A stretch of 64,000 nt of DNA from an uncultured Actinomyces sp. (GTDB taxonomy: Bacteria; Actinomycetota; Actinomycetes; Actinomycetales; Actinomycetaceae). Positions within the stretch are counted from its first letter, which is position 1; every line of letters starts with the position of its first letter. The notes beneath the pieces are model-generated. The model saw nothing but the letters and a program-made list of their open reading frames with translations, had not been told where the DNA came from and ran no database searches. Location of the stretch: positions 79,518 to 143,517 of the forward strand of contig CALLSD010000061.1 of assembly GCA_938014245.1 (NCBI GenBank), given 5' to 3'. Shown here piece after piece: positions 52,238 to 60,587 of the stretch. A program made the translations under genes and the position numbers.

Positions 52238-53247
52238 AATGTGCCTCCCAAACCCCACCAGGTCAAGACAAGCCCTGCCAGCGCAACAACTGTGGTGATG
52301 GTTGCGCAGATGCGAAGAGTAAAGCGCGTCGAGAAAACAGCTGACAACATGAAGACGTTCTTCACATCAAGCATGGGACCCATGAGCATGAAGGTCATGA
52401 GCGCTCCTGGGGGAAGCAGACTTGTCATGCTCCGCGCGACGATCGCATCTGATGATGAGCACTGAGAGAGAATGAAAGCCATCAACATTGCGACGGCAAT
52501 GGACACATATGAGGAAGTATGTCCCGTCATAAACCCAGTAGGGAGAAGCCCCTGGATGGCGCTGGAGAGTGCGGCTCCAATCAACATATAGGGCACGACG
52601 CGTAGGAAGGCCGAGGCCGACGCGGAAGAAAATGAAGAAAAGCCTCCTTGCGTAGCGTGCGCCGCATGAGCGCCGCATCCATGTGAACAATCACAGGAGT
52701 CATCCGACTCGCTCTGGCGCAAAACCGCCGTCAGAGACGGCATGCGGATGCTGAGCAAAAGAGCAATTGTCATGGTGCAGACGATGGCAGCGGCCAATCG
52801 TAGCGACACTGCTTTCAGTGACGGGCCAAAGGCATACCACGTTGAAAACAGGACAAGTGGGTTGATGGATGGCGCCGCAAAAAGAATGATGAAAACAGTG
52901 CGCGGGGGAATGCCTCGTCGGAGCAGCGTGCGTACAAGAGGAACGGTTGAACAATCGCAGACGGGAAGAAGCGCGGAATAGAAGAAAGCAACGATACAAC
53001 CCGCAATGCGGCCTCGTGGGAAGAGGCGCGCAAGTTGGCGAGGGGAAAGAAACACCTCGATCGCAGCAGCAATCAGAGAACTGATGGCCAAGAAAGGTAA
53101 AGACTGAAGGGTGATCCCCGAAAAGATCGCAATCATGCGGGAAATCGGGATTCCTGCTGCGGTCAATGCCTCTTGAAAGCGGTAGACGCACACCAAAGCA
53201 AGGCACACAACCGCTGTGACGGCCGTCGAAGGTCGGGAAATGTCCAT
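52234..53247 (-). CDS. UPF0718/DUF318 permease (YcgR/YraQ-like)
   Basis: A 337-residue membrane protein with about eight to ten helices. Family features are LPVCDCSTVPLVRTLLRRG (about 113-131), PSINPLVLFSTWYAFG, and a C-terminal repeat with SQCSSSDAIVARSM. A loop rich in His and Cys (DSCDCSHGCGAHAAHA, about 182-197) lies in the middle and could bind metal. AGGAAGAAGG precedes the ATG. The gene is coupled to the TIGR03943 gene by a four-base overlap. I see no zinc-regulator-type operator upstream. Confidence 0.88.
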   Translation of the reverse strand: MDISRPSTAVTAVVCLALVCVYRFQEALTAAGIPISRMIAIFSGITLQSLPFLAISSLIAAAIEVFLSPRQLARLFPRGRIAGCIVAFFYSALLPVCDCSTVPLVRTLLRRGIPPRTVFIILFAAPSINPLVLFSTWYAFGPSLKAVSLRLAAAIVCTMTIALLLSIRMPSLTAVLRQSESDDSCDCSHGCGAHAAHATQGGFSSFSSASASAFLRVVPYMLIGAALSSAIQGLLPTGFMTGHTSSYVSIAVAMLMAFILSQCSSSDAIVARSMTSLLPPGALMTFMLMGPMLDVKNVFMLSAVFSTRFTLRICATITTVVALAGLVLTWWGLGGTL

Positions 53248-53370
53248 GTGCCTTCTTCCTTGTTGCGTGGCAGGGCGTACACCCTTAACTCTATCGCGAT
53301 GCTGATCTCATTTTTGTGCTTGTGGCGAGATAGAAGTGCCTTGGGAGCGCGCTTTGCGTAGACTAGGACA

Positions 53371-53567
53371 GGCGTTGATCCGGCTACGTCTGTAGGAATC
53401 ACCGGGGAGCATTCGGAAGAACGGGCGAAAGCCCCAGTAGAACCGAACGGGTAAGCCCGTCACAGCTGTTAATGAGCGGCTACGCAGCGCGTAGCAAGCG
53501 GGGTGGTACCGCGGGAATCGGCAACGCTGATCCTCGTCCCTGTGGACCTGCGACACAAGGACGAAAC
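53371..53567 (+). promoter_or_regulatory. ileS T-box riboswitch, actinobacterial ultrashort type
   Basis: The ileS leader has every expected part. Stem I is very short (CCGG paired to CCGG, closed by CTAC-GTCT-GTAG) and presents specifier ATC (Ile) at 53398-53400. A GGGC-GAAA-GCCC hairpin and CGGG-TAAG-CCCG follow. The T-box GCGGGGTGGTACCGCGG includes TGGT (53504-53507), complementary to tRNA-Ile ACCA. Downstream, TCGTCC can pair with GGACGA, the Shine-Dalgarno region of ileS, so regulation is probably translational: uncharged tRNA-Ile frees the ribosome-binding site. A TAGACT (53359-53364) could be the -10 box. Bases 53248-53340 hold no gene. Confidence 0.93.
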
Positions 53568-56500
53568 ATGACGAAGCACGGCTTCTACCCGCGCCATCGC
53601 GATGAGCAAGTGGATCCAAGCCCGTCCTTCCCTCAGATGGAAGGACAGACCCTGGCTTTCTGGGCCGCTGATGACACCTTCCGTAAATCCATTACCCGCC
53701 GTCCCGCCGGTAAGGGCGGTCAGAACGAATTCGTGTTCTACGACGGCCCGCCTTTTGCAAACGGCCTCCCGCACTACGGTCACCTTCTGACCGGCTACAT
53801 CAAGGACGTTGTCGGTCGCTATCAGACCATGCTTGGACACCACGTTGAGCGCCGTTTCGGTTGGGATACCCACGGTCTGCCCGCAGAGCTTGAAGCGCAG
53901 CGTCAGCTGGGAATCGAAGACGTCACCGAGATCACGCGTCCCGGCGGAATCGGTATCGAGGCCTTCAACGAGGCCTGCCGCTCCTCCGTGCTTCGCTACA
54001 CCAAGGAATGGGAAGAGTACGTTACCCGTCAGGCCCGGTGGGTCGATTTTGATAACGACTACAAGACCTTGGATATGTCCTACACGGAATCGGTTTTGTG
54101 GGCATTCAAGCAGCTCTACGACAAGGGCCTTGCCTACCAGGGCTACCGCGTTCTGCCGTACTGCTGGCATGACCGCACTCCCTTGAGCAACCATGAGCTC
54201 AAGATGGACGACGATGTGTATCAGGATCGCACTGATAACACTGTGACTGTCGGCCTGCGCTTGGAAAAGAAGCTGCGCGAAGATTCTGAGCGTCCCGAAT
54301 TGGCACTGATCTGGACGACTACGCCGTGGACTCTTCCTTCGAACTCGGCCATCGCTGTCGGTCCGCAGATCGACTACGTCCTGGTTCAGGTTGCTGCTGA
54401 TCATGCGGGCAACTTGGCAGGGGAGCGAGTGCTGATTGCGGCGGACCTGGTTTCCGCTTACGCCAAGGAACTGGGCGAAGACCCGCAGGTTGTGGCCTCA
54501 TACAAGGGTTCGGAGCTGGTGGGGCTTCACTACCACCCGATCTACGATTTCTTTGATACTCCGGAAAACCGTGCAGAAGGCGCAGCGCCCGGCCCCAACG
54601 GCTGGTCGATCATCGCTGCCGACTACGTGACGACGACGGATGGTACCGGCCTCGTTCACCAAGCTCCCGCATTCGGTGAAGACGATATGTGGACCTGCAT
54701 GGAATACGGAATCGGTGTGGTCCTGCCCGTCGATGAAGGCGGCGTTTTGACTTCTGAGGTTCCTGACTACAAGGGCTTGCAGATCTTCGATGCAAACCGC
54801 TATGTGGTTGCCGACCTGCGTGACCAGAGCGGCCCGATCGCGCGTCGCGCGCCCGAAATCCGCGCTGTGCTGGTTCGCGAAAAGTCCTACGTGCACTCCT
54901 ACCCGCACTGCTGGCGCTGCCGCAAGCCTCTCATGTACAAGGCCGTGTCCTCGTGGTTCGTGCGCGTGACCGAGATCCGTGACCGCATGGTCGAACTCAA
55001 CCAAGAGATCACGTGGACCCCTGCGCACATCAAGGATGGTATCTTCGGCAAGTGGCTGGAGGGCGCTCGCGACTGGTCGATTTCGCGTAACCGCTTCTGG
55101 GGTGCGCCGATCCCTGTGTGGGTATCGGACGATCCGGCCTACCCGCGTACCGATGTTTACGGCTCGGTTGCAGAGCTGGAAGCCGATTTTGGCGTGAAGG
55201 TCACGGACTTCCACCGTCCCTTCATTGATTCGCTCACGCGCCCGAACCCGGATGATCCGACGGGCAAGTCGACCATGCGCCGTATTTCCGACGTCTTCGA
55301 CTGCTGGTTTGAGTCGGGATCCATGCCCTTCGCGCAGGTGCACTACCCGTTCGAGAACCAGGAGTGGTTCGAAAACCACTACCCGGGCGACTTCATTGTC
55401 GAGTACATCGGTCAGACGCGCGGCTGGTTCTACACCCTGCACGTCCTTGCGACCGCGCTCTTTGATCGCCCGGCGTTCCGCTCGTGCGTCTCCCACGGCA
55501 TCGTTCTTGGTGACGACGGCCTGAAGATGAGCAAGTCCTTGCGTAACTACCCGGACGTGGCCGAGGTCTTCAACAAGTATGGTTCCGATGCCATGCGTTG
55601 GTTCCTCATGTCCAGCCCGGTCGTGCGCGGCGGAAACCTCATGGTCAAGGAAGAGTCGATTCGCGATACAGTTCGACAGGTGCTCCTGCCCATTTGGAAC
55701 ACCTATTACTTCTTTACCCTGTACGCCGGCGCGTGCAATGGGGGAGCGGGCTACGAGGCCAAGCGCCTTGACCTCTCAGATCAATCGGTTGTCGATGGCT
55801 TGCCTCAGATGGACCGCTACCTGCTTGCTCACACGCGTTCTTTGGCTGAGGACGCTCGCGGCGCATTGGACGCCTATGACGTTGCTGGTGCCTGCGACGC
55901 GATCCGCGACTACCTGGATGTTCTGACGAACTGGTACGTGCGTACTCAGCGCCAGCGTTTCTGGGATGAGGACAACGCTGCATTCGATGCTCTTTACACC
56001 GCTTTGGTGACCCTCATGGAGCTGGCAGCCCCCTTGCTGCCGCTGCTTTCCGAGGAGATCTGGCGCGGTCTGACGGGCGGGGAATCCGTGCACTTGGTCG
56101 ACTTCCCCGTGATTTCCGAGGCCGTGGCTGACTCTGCGCTTGTCGAGGCCATGGACGAGGTTCGTTCCGTCGTCTCCGCTGCTCACGCCCTGCGTAAGAC
56201 CCACCAGCTGCGCGTGCGTCAGCCCTTGGCGTCCCTGCAGGTTGTCTCAGAGCATTACAAGGAGCTGGAGCCCTTCGCGGATCTTATTGCCTCTGAGGTT
56301 AACGTCAAGTCAGTGGTGTTTGCTTCTCCGGAGACGTCGGGCCTGAGCGTGCGCACTGAGCTTTCGCTCAACCCGCGTGCTTTCGATCCCTCGGTTCGCA
56401 AGTTGACCAGCCAGCTGTTCAAGGCTCAGAAGTCCGGTGAGTGGGAGGTTGTGGACGGCGAGTGCCGCTTCGCTTCCGTTGATTTGGATGGGAAGCCGCT

Positions 56501-56843
56501 GGTGTTGACCGGTGACATGTTCTCCGTCTCCACTTCTGTGGACGCCGCCGAGGGCCAGGTTGCAGATGTTCTGCCCTCGGGCACCTTCGTGGTGCTCGAT
56601 ACGGAGCTGACCCCTGAGCTTGAGGCCGAGGGCTACGCTCGCGACGTCGTTCGCGCCGTCCAGGATGAGCGTAAGAATGCCGGCCTGCACATTGCGGACC
56701 GCATCGACCTGACGCTGACGGTTCCGGCTGAGCATGTGAGCGATGTCGAGACTTGGAAGGACATGATTGCTTCCGAAACTCTGGCATTGTCCCTGACGGT
56801 CGAGGCAGGGGAGAAGCTCGCTGTGAGCGTCTCCAAGCACTGA
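53568..56843 (+). CDS. ileS: Isoleucyl-tRNA synthetase (type 2, eukaryote-like)
   Basis: IleRS charges tRNA-Ile and edits misactivated valine. The ATG at 53568 has AGGACGA upstream and gives 1091 residues; the open frame starts earlier but inside the T-box. Class Ia motifs are HYGH (69-72, the HIGH equivalent) in PFANGLPHYGHLLTG, and KMSKS (about 652-656). The CP1 editing domain (about 180-420) contains TTDGTGLVHQAPAFGEDD. HYGH, the length and GWDTHGLPAE mark the type 2 enzyme found in actinobacteria and eukaryotes, which is often less sensitive to mupirocin; resistance here is untested. Confidence 0.97.
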   Translation: MTKHGFYPRHRDEQVDPSPSFPQMEGQTLAFWAADDTFRKSITRRPAGKGGQNEFVFYDGPPFANGLPHYGHLLTGYIKDVVGRYQTMLGHHVERRFGWDTHGLPAELEAQRQLGIEDVTEITRPGGIGIEAFNEACRSSVLRYTKEWEEYVTRQARWVDFDNDYKTLDMSYTESVLWAFKQLYDKGLAYQGYRVLPYCWHDRTPLSNHELKMDDDVYQDRTDNTVTVGLRLEKKLREDSERPELALIWTTTPWTLPSNSAIAVGPQIDYVLVQVAADHAGNLAGERVLIAADLVSAYAKELGEDPQVVASYKGSELVGLHYHPIYDFFDTPENRAEGAAPGPNGWSIIAADYVTTTDGTGLVHQAPAFGEDDMWTCMEYGIGVVLPVDEGGVLTSEVPDYKGLQIFDANRYVVADLRDQSGPIARRAPEIRAVLVREKSYVHSYPHCWRCRKPLMYKAVSSWFVRVTEIRDRMVELNQEITWTPAHIKDGIFGKWLEGARDWSISRNRFWGAPIPVWVSDDPAYPRTDVYGSVAELEADFGVKVTDFHRPFIDSLTRPNPDDPTGKSTMRRISDVFDCWFESGSMPFAQVHYPFENQEWFENHYPGDFIVEYIGQTRGWFYTLHVLATALFDRPAFRSCVSHGIVLGDDGLKMSKSLRNYPDVAEVFNKYGSDAMRWFLMSSPVVRGGNLMVKEESIRDTVRQVLLPIWNTYYFFTLYAGACNGGAGYEAKRLDLSDQSVVDGLPQMDRYLLAHTRSLAEDARGALDAYDVAGACDAIRDYLDVLTNWYVRTQRQRFWDEDNAAFDALYTALVTLMELAAPLLPLLSEEIWRGLTGGESVHLVDFPVISEAVADSALVEAMDEVRSVVSAAHALRKTHQLRVRQPLASLQVVSEHYKELEPFADLIASEVNVKSVVFASPETSGLSVRTELSLNPRAFDPSVRKLTSQLFKAQKSGEWEVVDGECRFASVDLDGKPLVLTGDMFSVSTSVDAAEGQVADVLPSGTFVVLDTELTPELEAEGYARDVVRAVQDERKNAGLHIADRIDLTLTVPAEHVSDVETWKDMIASETLALSLTVEAGEKLAVSVSKH

Positions 56844-56873
56844 GTCTGAGCGCTTTCAATCGGTCAAATCCGC

Positions 56874-56910
56874 GGGGTGGGCCACACAGATGTGTGGCCC
56901 ACCCCCCTTT
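56874..56910 (+). terminator. Terminator after ileS
   Basis: GGGGTGGGCCACAC (56874-56887) pairs perfectly with 56892-56905 around AGAT, then CCTTT. The 14-bp GC-rich stem lies 30 bases after the ileS stop; the T-run is short. It may also stop the convergent gene at 56931. Confidence 0.75.
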
Positions 56911-56930
56911 GCGCATCATTGCGGTGTGCT

Positions 56931-57179
56931 TTATCCAACCGCGTCGACAGCTTCTTTCGCTGTCTTTAGGCCGACGCCGGTGCGGTCTCGGTAGGCCTTG
57001 ACGGCTTCAAGCTTGCGTCCATCGAGCACCAGTGCGCGTTCAGATGGAGTCAGTGCAAGGTCGATGGCTTCTCCGGAGGCTTTTAAGAGCCGTTCGAGGT
57101 GTGCAACTCGCTCCTTCAAGCGTTCATTTTCTTCGCGCAGCTCTTCGAACTCGCGTGCATCCCCAATCCAGATACTCAT
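56931..57179 (-). CDS. Small coiled-coil protein with partial L7/L12 C-terminal-like motif
   Basis: An 82-residue protein. Residues about 8-40 form a charged coiled coil (REFEELREENERLKERVAHL). The end, KLEAVKAYRDRTGVGLKTAK then EAVDAVG, closely resembles the helix-turn-helix portion of ribosomal protein L7/L12 ([20 protein letters not shown]), which binds elongation factors on the ribosome. The rest of the L7/L12 fold is missing. It is transcribed alone, divergent from the LacI gene. Small proteins of this kind are known in other bacteria, without a clear role that I can name. Confidence 0.78.
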   Translation of the reverse strand: MSIWIGDAREFEELREENERLKERVAHLERLLKASGEAIDLALTPSERALVLDGRKLEAVKAYRDRTGVGLKTAKEAVDAVG

Positions 57180-57275
57180 GTGTGCCCTCCTTTGGGCTGT
57201 GTCTTTGTGATACGGGTGATTCTATCAAGGAGCTTATCCGCGAGGAAGACATTATTGTGTGCCAGATAACAGAGT

Positions 57276-57300
57276 TATAACGTTTTATGAAAACGTTTTA
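57276..57300 (+). promoter_or_regulatory. Overlapping LacI-type operators and -10 box before the LacI-sulfatase operon
   Basis: TATAAC (57276-57281) is a candidate -10, with TTATTG (57252-57257) 18 bases upstream as -35. Two CG-centred sites follow back to back: AACGTTTT (57279-57286) and the palindrome AAAACGTTTT (57290-57299); together they form an inverted repeat around ATG. This placement over the -10 predicts autorepression by the LacI protein encoded 33 bases downstream. Confidence 0.65.
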
Positions 57301-57332
57301 ACTCATCTCGGTGCACGCGCTACAGTATCGAC

Positions 57333-58337
57333 ATGGCCTCACGGGTCCGACTTGTCGACGTTGCACGAAACGCTGGAGTTTCACCGACTACCGCTTCACT
57401 GATCCTCAGCGGTAGTCGCGCTGATGCGTTCGCTTCCGCGACCCAGAAGAAGGTTCACGACGCCGCCCGAAGCCTTGGCTACACTCGTTCAATCCTTGGC
57501 TCTTCCCTGAAATCCGGTGCCACGCGTACAATCTGCTTTTTCTACACCCCTCCCATGGACCGCTTCGTCGAGCGATTCCAACTGCACGCGAGCGCGCGCC
57601 TCGAAGAAGAAAACCTCCACCTAGTGTCGATCCCCGTGCGCATCGGCGAAGAACAACAGATCGTCAACGCCCTGTCGTGCGGCCTCTACGACAGTGCCTG
57701 CCTCGCCTGCAATCCCACCAGTGCCGAGGCCCTCATGGACTTACTCCCCACGCCGCCTATTCCCACCATGATCTTTGGCACCCTCCCGCCAAACCCCTCC
57801 TACATCGGGGTGACCATTGACGAAACCGCGGGGATTACGCAGGCTCTCAGTGGCCTCGTCAATGGGGGAGCGAAGAAGATCGCCTATCTCACCCAGCGCC
57901 GTAGCGCCGAAGAACTTGAAAACGAACCGCGCTGGCACGCGTACACGAAATTCCTCAGCGATTCATACCTGGATGCCCCCGAAGTTTTGGCGTACACAGA
58001 GGGGAGCATCCCCTCCGCTTTCCAGTGCGCCACCACGATTTTCACCGGTCGAGATCCCCTTCCCGATGCGGTGTATTGCGATTCTGACCGAGTTGCCATT
58101 GGCGCAGTCCTTGCAGCAACTCAATGCGGAATCGCAATCCCCGATGACCTCCAAATCATCGGCACAGGCGCCTCCGTCGATGGCGGCGACCTTCACCCCG
58201 CACTGTCCACAATCGGCCTCGACAACCGAGACCTGGATAGCGCGGTCACTCTACTGTCCACACTCAGCGGTGAAGAACCGGAGTCGACAACGCTGACCCT
58301 TCGGTGGCATTACATGCCCCGAGGGACGACGCACTAA
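57333..58337 (+). CDS. LacI-family transcriptional regulator
   Basis: A 334-residue LacI regulator: HTH RLVDVARNAGVSPTTASLIL (about 6-25) with hinge VHDAARSLGYTRS, and an effector-binding domain (about 65-330) with DAVYCDSDRVAIGAVLAA and LQIIGTGASVDGG. It is the first gene of a run with the ABC importer and the second sulfatase, 27 bases before the binding protein. Operator-like palindromes overlap its own promoter, so it probably represses the whole operon until the imported sugar is present. Confidence 0.93.
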   Translation: MASRVRLVDVARNAGVSPTTASLILSGSRADAFASATQKKVHDAARSLGYTRSILGSSLKSGATRTICFFYTPPMDRFVERFQLHASARLEEENLHLVSIPVRIGEEQQIVNALSCGLYDSACLACNPTSAEALMDLLPTPPIPTMIFGTLPPNPSYIGVTIDETAGITQALSGLVNGGAKKIAYLTQRRSAEELENEPRWHAYTKFLSDSYLDAPEVLAYTEGSIPSAFQCATTIFTGRDPLPDAVYCDSDRVAIGAVLAATQCGIAIPDDLQIIGTGASVDGGDLHPALSTIGLDNRDLDSAVTLLSTLSGEEPESTTLTLRWHYMPRGTTH

Positions 58338-58364
58338 ACGAGAAAGAACATAAGGAGCGCAACG

Positions 58365-59690
58365 ATGCGACACAGCTCTTCTAAGCGGCTCAGCCGCACT
58401 CTGTCGGTATGCGCGGCTTTTGCCATGGCCGCTTCTCTTGCCGCGTGTTCAACGCCTGGTGGAGTTGGACAACAGTCCTCTGACTCCTCGAGTGAATCCT
58501 CGCAGTCGCTGGGAATCCAGGGCGATCGCACCGGTAAGGAAATCCTGATCTACATGTCGGCTGGCCGCGATTACAAGGCCTACACCGACACCTTCGCGGC
58601 CTTCGAGAAGGAACACAACGTCAAGATCAACGTCCAGTACTACCAGTGGGGCGACCTGCAGCAAAAGCTGACCGCTGACTTCCTCTCCGGCCAGACCCCT
58701 GACCTCGTCGAAGAAAACGGCGGCTGGTGGTCTACTCGCTGGGGCGCAGACGGCAACATCATGTCCCTGGATCCCTTCCTCCAGAAGGAATCCGGATTCC
58801 TCGATGACTTCGTCGAATCTGGCCTTGCAAACCGTCAAGCCGACGGCAAGACCTACGGCATTCCTCTCCACGTGACGATGGGCGGCCTCGTCTTCGGTAA
58901 CAAGGAAATGATGGACAAGGCCGGCGTGACCATGCCCAAGACCTGGGATGAACTACGCGAAGCCTCCAAGAAGATCCAGGAATCCGGCGTTGAGTACGGT
59001 CTGGCACTCAACAACGACGCCTCCTACACCGTTCCATTCCTCATGCAGGCCGGGGTCACCTTCACCAAGGATGGCAACGAGCCCATGACTCCCGCAGCCA
59101 AGGCAACCGAAGCCATGCAGTTCCAGTACGACCTGATCTACAAGGACAAGCTGGCCCCGGTTCCTGTTGCCTCGAATGACTACGCCGCACCGCGTAAGGT
59201 TTTCACCTCCAAGCGAGCAGGCTTCATCCTCACCGGTCCCTGGGATATCTCAGCAGTTCGCAAGGAAGATCCGAACTTCCCGCTGACCGTTGGTGAACCT
59301 CTCAAGGGCGATGTCCAGAAGACCTACCTGGCTGGCTCGGGCATGATGATCCCCTCGAAGTCGCAGAACGCAGAGCTTTCGTGGCAGCTCATCAAGGAGA
59401 TGACCAGCCTGAAGGTCCAAGAAGCCGTCACCGCTGAGACCGGAATGGCAATGTCGCGTAAGTCCTGGGCGAACTCTGACGTTGTGAAGAACGACCCGAT
59501 TCTCTCCGTCGTCGCTAAGTCGCGTGAATTTGCCGCGACCCCCGACAAGGCATTCTGGGGTAACGAAAATGCTGCAAAGATCTCGGACGCCCGCAAGGTG
59601 ATGTACGAAGAGATCATCCTCAATGGAAAGGACCCGGCTGCTCAGGTCCAGACCTACGAGACCACGGTTGCAGGACTCCTGAAGCAGTAA
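58365..59690 (+). CDS. Carbohydrate ABC transporter substrate-binding lipoprotein (CUT1 type)
   Basis: A 441-residue family 1 extracellular solute-binding protein. A lipoprotein signal ends in AASLAAC with the lipidated cysteine at 28, followed by a Ser-rich linker. The mature part has typical CUT1 features: QKLTADFLSGQTPDLVEENG, YGIPLHVTMGGLVFGNKEMM, FTSKRAGFILTGPWDI and AGSGMMIPSKSQ. AAGGAG precedes the ATG. With the sulfatase at the end of the operon, a sulfated mono- or oligosaccharide is the likely ligand; this is inference. Confidence 0.93.
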   Translation: MRHSSSKRLSRTLSVCAAFAMAASLAACSTPGGVGQQSSDSSSESSQSLGIQGDRTGKEILIYMSAGRDYKAYTDTFAAFEKEHNVKINVQYYQWGDLQQKLTADFLSGQTPDLVEENGGWWSTRWGADGNIMSLDPFLQKESGFLDDFVESGLANRQADGKTYGIPLHVTMGGLVFGNKEMMDKAGVTMPKTWDELREASKKIQESGVEYGLALNNDASYTVPFLMQAGVTFTKDGNEPMTPAAKATEAMQFQYDLIYKDKLAPVPVASNDYAAPRKVFTSKRAGFILTGPWDISAVRKEDPNFPLTVGEPLKGDVQKTYLAGSGMMIPSKSQNAELSWQLIKEMTSLKVQEAVTAETGMAMSRKSWANSDVVKNDPILSVVAKSREFAATPDKAFWGNENAAKISDARKVMYEEIILNGKDPAAQVQTYETTVAGLLKQ

Positions 59691-59693
59691 CTC

Positions 59694-60587
59694 ATGTCCG
59701 TCTCGTCTCGGAGCCGGGGGCGTCGGGGAGGGATGCGCGCACGCCAAGCACGTACCGCGTATCTCTTCCTGACCCCCGCGGTCATCTACTTCGTTCTCTT
59801 TATGTTCTGGCCGCTGATCCAGGAATTTCAGCTGTCCTTCACGCGCGGCTTTACAACGCTGCGCCCCGTGGGATGGAAGAACTATTCCTCGATCATCCGT
59901 GACCCCGAAGTGCAGCACGCCTTCGGAATCACCCTGATCTACGCGGCCTCCGCACTGATTTTGGGTGCCTGCGTGGGCTTGCTCCTGGCTCTCATTCTCA
60001 ACCAGAAATTCCGTGGGCGCACCCTTGCGCGCACGATGATCCTGACCCCCTACATGACCTCGGTGGCCATCGTTGGCTTGATGTGGCGCAATATTTTGGA
60101 CCCGACGACGGGTATCTTGAACTCGGTGCTCTCCAGCCTGCACCTTCCCACCCAGCAGTGGCTGACCACCGCGCCCTTGGCAACCCTTGTCGGGATTACG
60201 GTGTGGCAAGAAGCCGGCTACTTCATGCTGCTTTTCTTGGCTGGCTTGCAGGGCATCGATCCTCAGATTTACGAGGCCGCGCGCCTCGATGGTGCATCCC
60301 CCTGGAAGCGCTTCTGGTCCTTGACCCTTCCGCTCCTTGCCCCGACGACGCTGTTCGTCGGTCTGGTCGGAATGATTTCAACCCTCCAGCAATTCGGCCT
60401 CCCGTACTTGGTGACTAATGGTGGACCCGGAAACGCCACGAGCTTGTACGTCTACCAGGTCTACCGTGAGACCTTCCAGAGTGGAAACCTGGGCTACGCC
60501 TCTGCCATGAGCTTCGCTTTCTTGGCAGTCATTATGGTTTTGTCCTTGATCCAGATTCGGACGGGACGAAGGAAAGAGGCACTATGA
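59694..60587 (+). CDS. Carbohydrate ABC transporter permease (MalF-like)
   Basis: A 297-residue permease with six predicted helices. The first helix is YLFLTPAVIYFVLFMFWPLI. The EAA loop reads EAARLDGASPWKRFWSLTLP (about 201-220), the contact site for the ATPase. It begins three bases after the binding-protein stop and overlaps the next permease by four bases (ATGA). No ATPase gene is in this operon, so energy probably comes from a shared MsiK/UgpC-type ATPase encoded elsewhere. Confidence 0.94.
   Translation: MSVSSRSRGRRGGMRARQARTAYLFLTPAVIYFVLFMFWPLIQEFQLSFTRGFTTLRPVGWKNYSSIIRDPEVQHAFGITLIYAASALILGACVGLLLALILNQKFRGRTLARTMILTPYMTSVAIVGLMWRNILDPTTGILNSVLSSLHLPTQQWLTTAPLATLVGITVWQEAGYFMLLFLAGLQGIDPQIYEAARLDGASPWKRFWSLTLPLLAPTTLFVGLVGMISTLQQFGLPYLVTNGGPGNATSLYVYQVYRETFQSGNLGYASAMSFAFLAVIMVLSLIQIRTGRRKEAL

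Noticed and set aside
53248..53340. Zur-type operator before the UPF0718 permease
   Set aside because: The AT-rich stretch near 53305 lacks the required dyad symmetry.
54498..55496. 332-codon minus-strand open frame inside ileS
   Set aside because: Antisense to conserved IleRS sequence; Arg/Val-rich translation without domains.
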